A stretch of 22,689 nucleotides of DNA from JALZAA01 sp035938395 (GTDB taxonomy: Bacteria; Actinomycetota; Acidimicrobiia; IMCC26256; JACDBD01): assembly GCA_035938395.1 (NCBI GenBank), contig DASZGY010000002.1, positions 1 through 22,689 of the forward strand. Direction: 5' to 3'. The position numbers and the translations under genes are program-made. Position 1 is the stretch's first letter, and each line of letters begins with the position of its first letter. Under the pieces are notes generated by a model. The model worked only from the letters and a program-made list of their open reading frames with translations. It searched no databases and was not told the origin of the DNA. Below, piece after piece: positions 22,203 through 22,689 of this stretch.

Positions 22203-22689
22203 CTACGGCTCGAGCAACACCTTGATCGCGCCGCCGGCGCGGTCGGCGGCCACCGTGAACGCGTCATCGGCGCGGTCGAGCGGGAAGCGGTGGGTGATCA
22301 TCGCCGCCGCGATCTCAGGAGAGTCGGCGAGGACGCGCGCCGCCGCATCCATGTCGCGACCGGTTTCGTCGTGGCCGTGCATGTTCGAGCCGAAGACAAC
22401 CGGTTCCTTGATCGAGAAGAACTGGGGAAAGGTGACCGGCTCCCAGTAGCTCGCGACCAAGGCGACGGTGCCGCCCGGCCGCAGCAGTCTGAAGCACACC
22501 TTGAGCGCGGAATCGGTGCCGGCGGCGTCGACCACGACGTCGTACTCCCCCTCCGGTGCAGTGCCGGCGCCGATGCGCTCGGCCGCCTCACGCTGCGCGT
22601 CGTGCCGCGCGAGCACGTCGACCGTGCAGCCCATAGAGCGGGCAACGGCCGCCGCCGCCAGACCGATCGCGCCCGCTCCGACCACGGCG
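22203..22689 (-). CDS. Zinc-type alcohol dehydrogenase-like (MDR) protein, 5' end outside window
   Basis: C-terminal 162 residues of a medium-chain dehydrogenase/reductase; the frame is open to the window edge, so the N-terminal catalytic domain with any zinc ligands is not visible. The nucleotide-binding GxGxxG is seen at the very edge as VVGAGAIGLAAAAVARSMG. It is followed by EYDVVVDAAGTDSALKVCFR, LLRPGGTVALVASYW and the C-terminal HRFPLDRADDAFTVAADR. These are typical of the threonine/sorbitol dehydrogenase group. It probably starts an operon with the YjbR-like gene downstream. The substrate cannot be inferred. Confidence 0.9.
   Translation of the reverse strand, partial: AVVGAGAIGLAAAAVARSMGCTVDVLARHDAQREAAERIGAGTAPEGEYDVVVDAAGTDSALKVCFRLLRPGGTVALVASYWEPVTFPQFFSIKEPVVFGSNMHGHDETGRDMDAAARVLADSPEIAAAMITHRFPLDRADDAFTVAADRAGGAIKVLLEP

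Noticed and set aside
22395..22408. Fourth KstR-like core, AACCGGTT, inside the zinc-type dehydrogenase gene.
   Set aside because: The outer T and A of the consensus are G and T here, and the position is within coding sequence far from a start codon.

Overview
The window is very GC-rich (roughly 70% by eye), densely packed bacterial chromosome with third-position G/C bias, many GTG starts and 1-8 nt gene overlaps. Acyl-CoA dehydrogenases related to mycobacterial FadE26/FadE27, a KstR-like TetR regulator, a luciferase-like oxidoreductase and a TreT-type trehalose synthase point to an actinobacterium. A non-mycobacterial lineage such as Acidimicrobiia is my guess, not something the sequence proves. 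No rRNA, tRNA, CRISPR array, insertion sequence or phage gene was seen.

Layout. 1-3705 (minus): a cut-off acyl-CoA dehydrogenase, an aldehyde dehydrogenase, a KstR-like TetR repressor and a low-molecular-weight tyrosine phosphatase translationally coupled to the repressor. 3760-5395 (plus): a Rieske oxygenase alpha subunit and an overlapping Rieske ferredoxin. 5397-6697 (minus): an ArsR-type repressor coupled to an unusual SRPBCC-PDZ fusion, with a recognisable promoter and operator. 6753-6839: a remnant of an alpha/beta-hydrolase gene. 6854-9854: a stress-type group of trehalose synthase (minus), aldo/keto reductase (plus) and hemerythrin (minus). 9855-10136 is a 282-bp gap in which I see no gene. 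10137-14101 (minus): an SDR - FadE26-like - FadE27-like - alpha/beta hydrolase operon. 14154-16540 (plus): luciferase-like oxidoreductase, methyltransferase and PNPOx-like flavoprotein. 16468-17828 (minus): a second FadE26-like dehydrogenase and a truncated DUF1772 membrane gene. 17903-21863 (plus): a BKACE-family beta-keto acid cleavage enzyme, an amidohydrolase and an MFS exporter. 21802-22689 (minus): a YjbR-like protein and a cut-off zinc-type dehydrogenase.

How it works together. The central observation is that the window encodes a KstR-like repressor and also carries three exact matches to the published KstR operator consensus TnnAACnnGTTnnA (2512-2525, 14116-14129, 17862-17875). Each lies just upstream of a gene start, and two lie between divergent genes. 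The targets include two FadE26-like and one FadE27-like subunit, the type that forms alpha2-beta2 acyl-CoA dehydrogenases acting on sterol side chains. I read the window as part of a sterol or steroid-CoA catabolic regulon. It extends to genes not usually listed in that pathway: a BKACE enzyme, an amidohydrolase with an exporter, and a luciferase-like oxidoreductase with a methyltransferase. The regulon assignment is inference from motif and family resemblance; the substrate is not determined.
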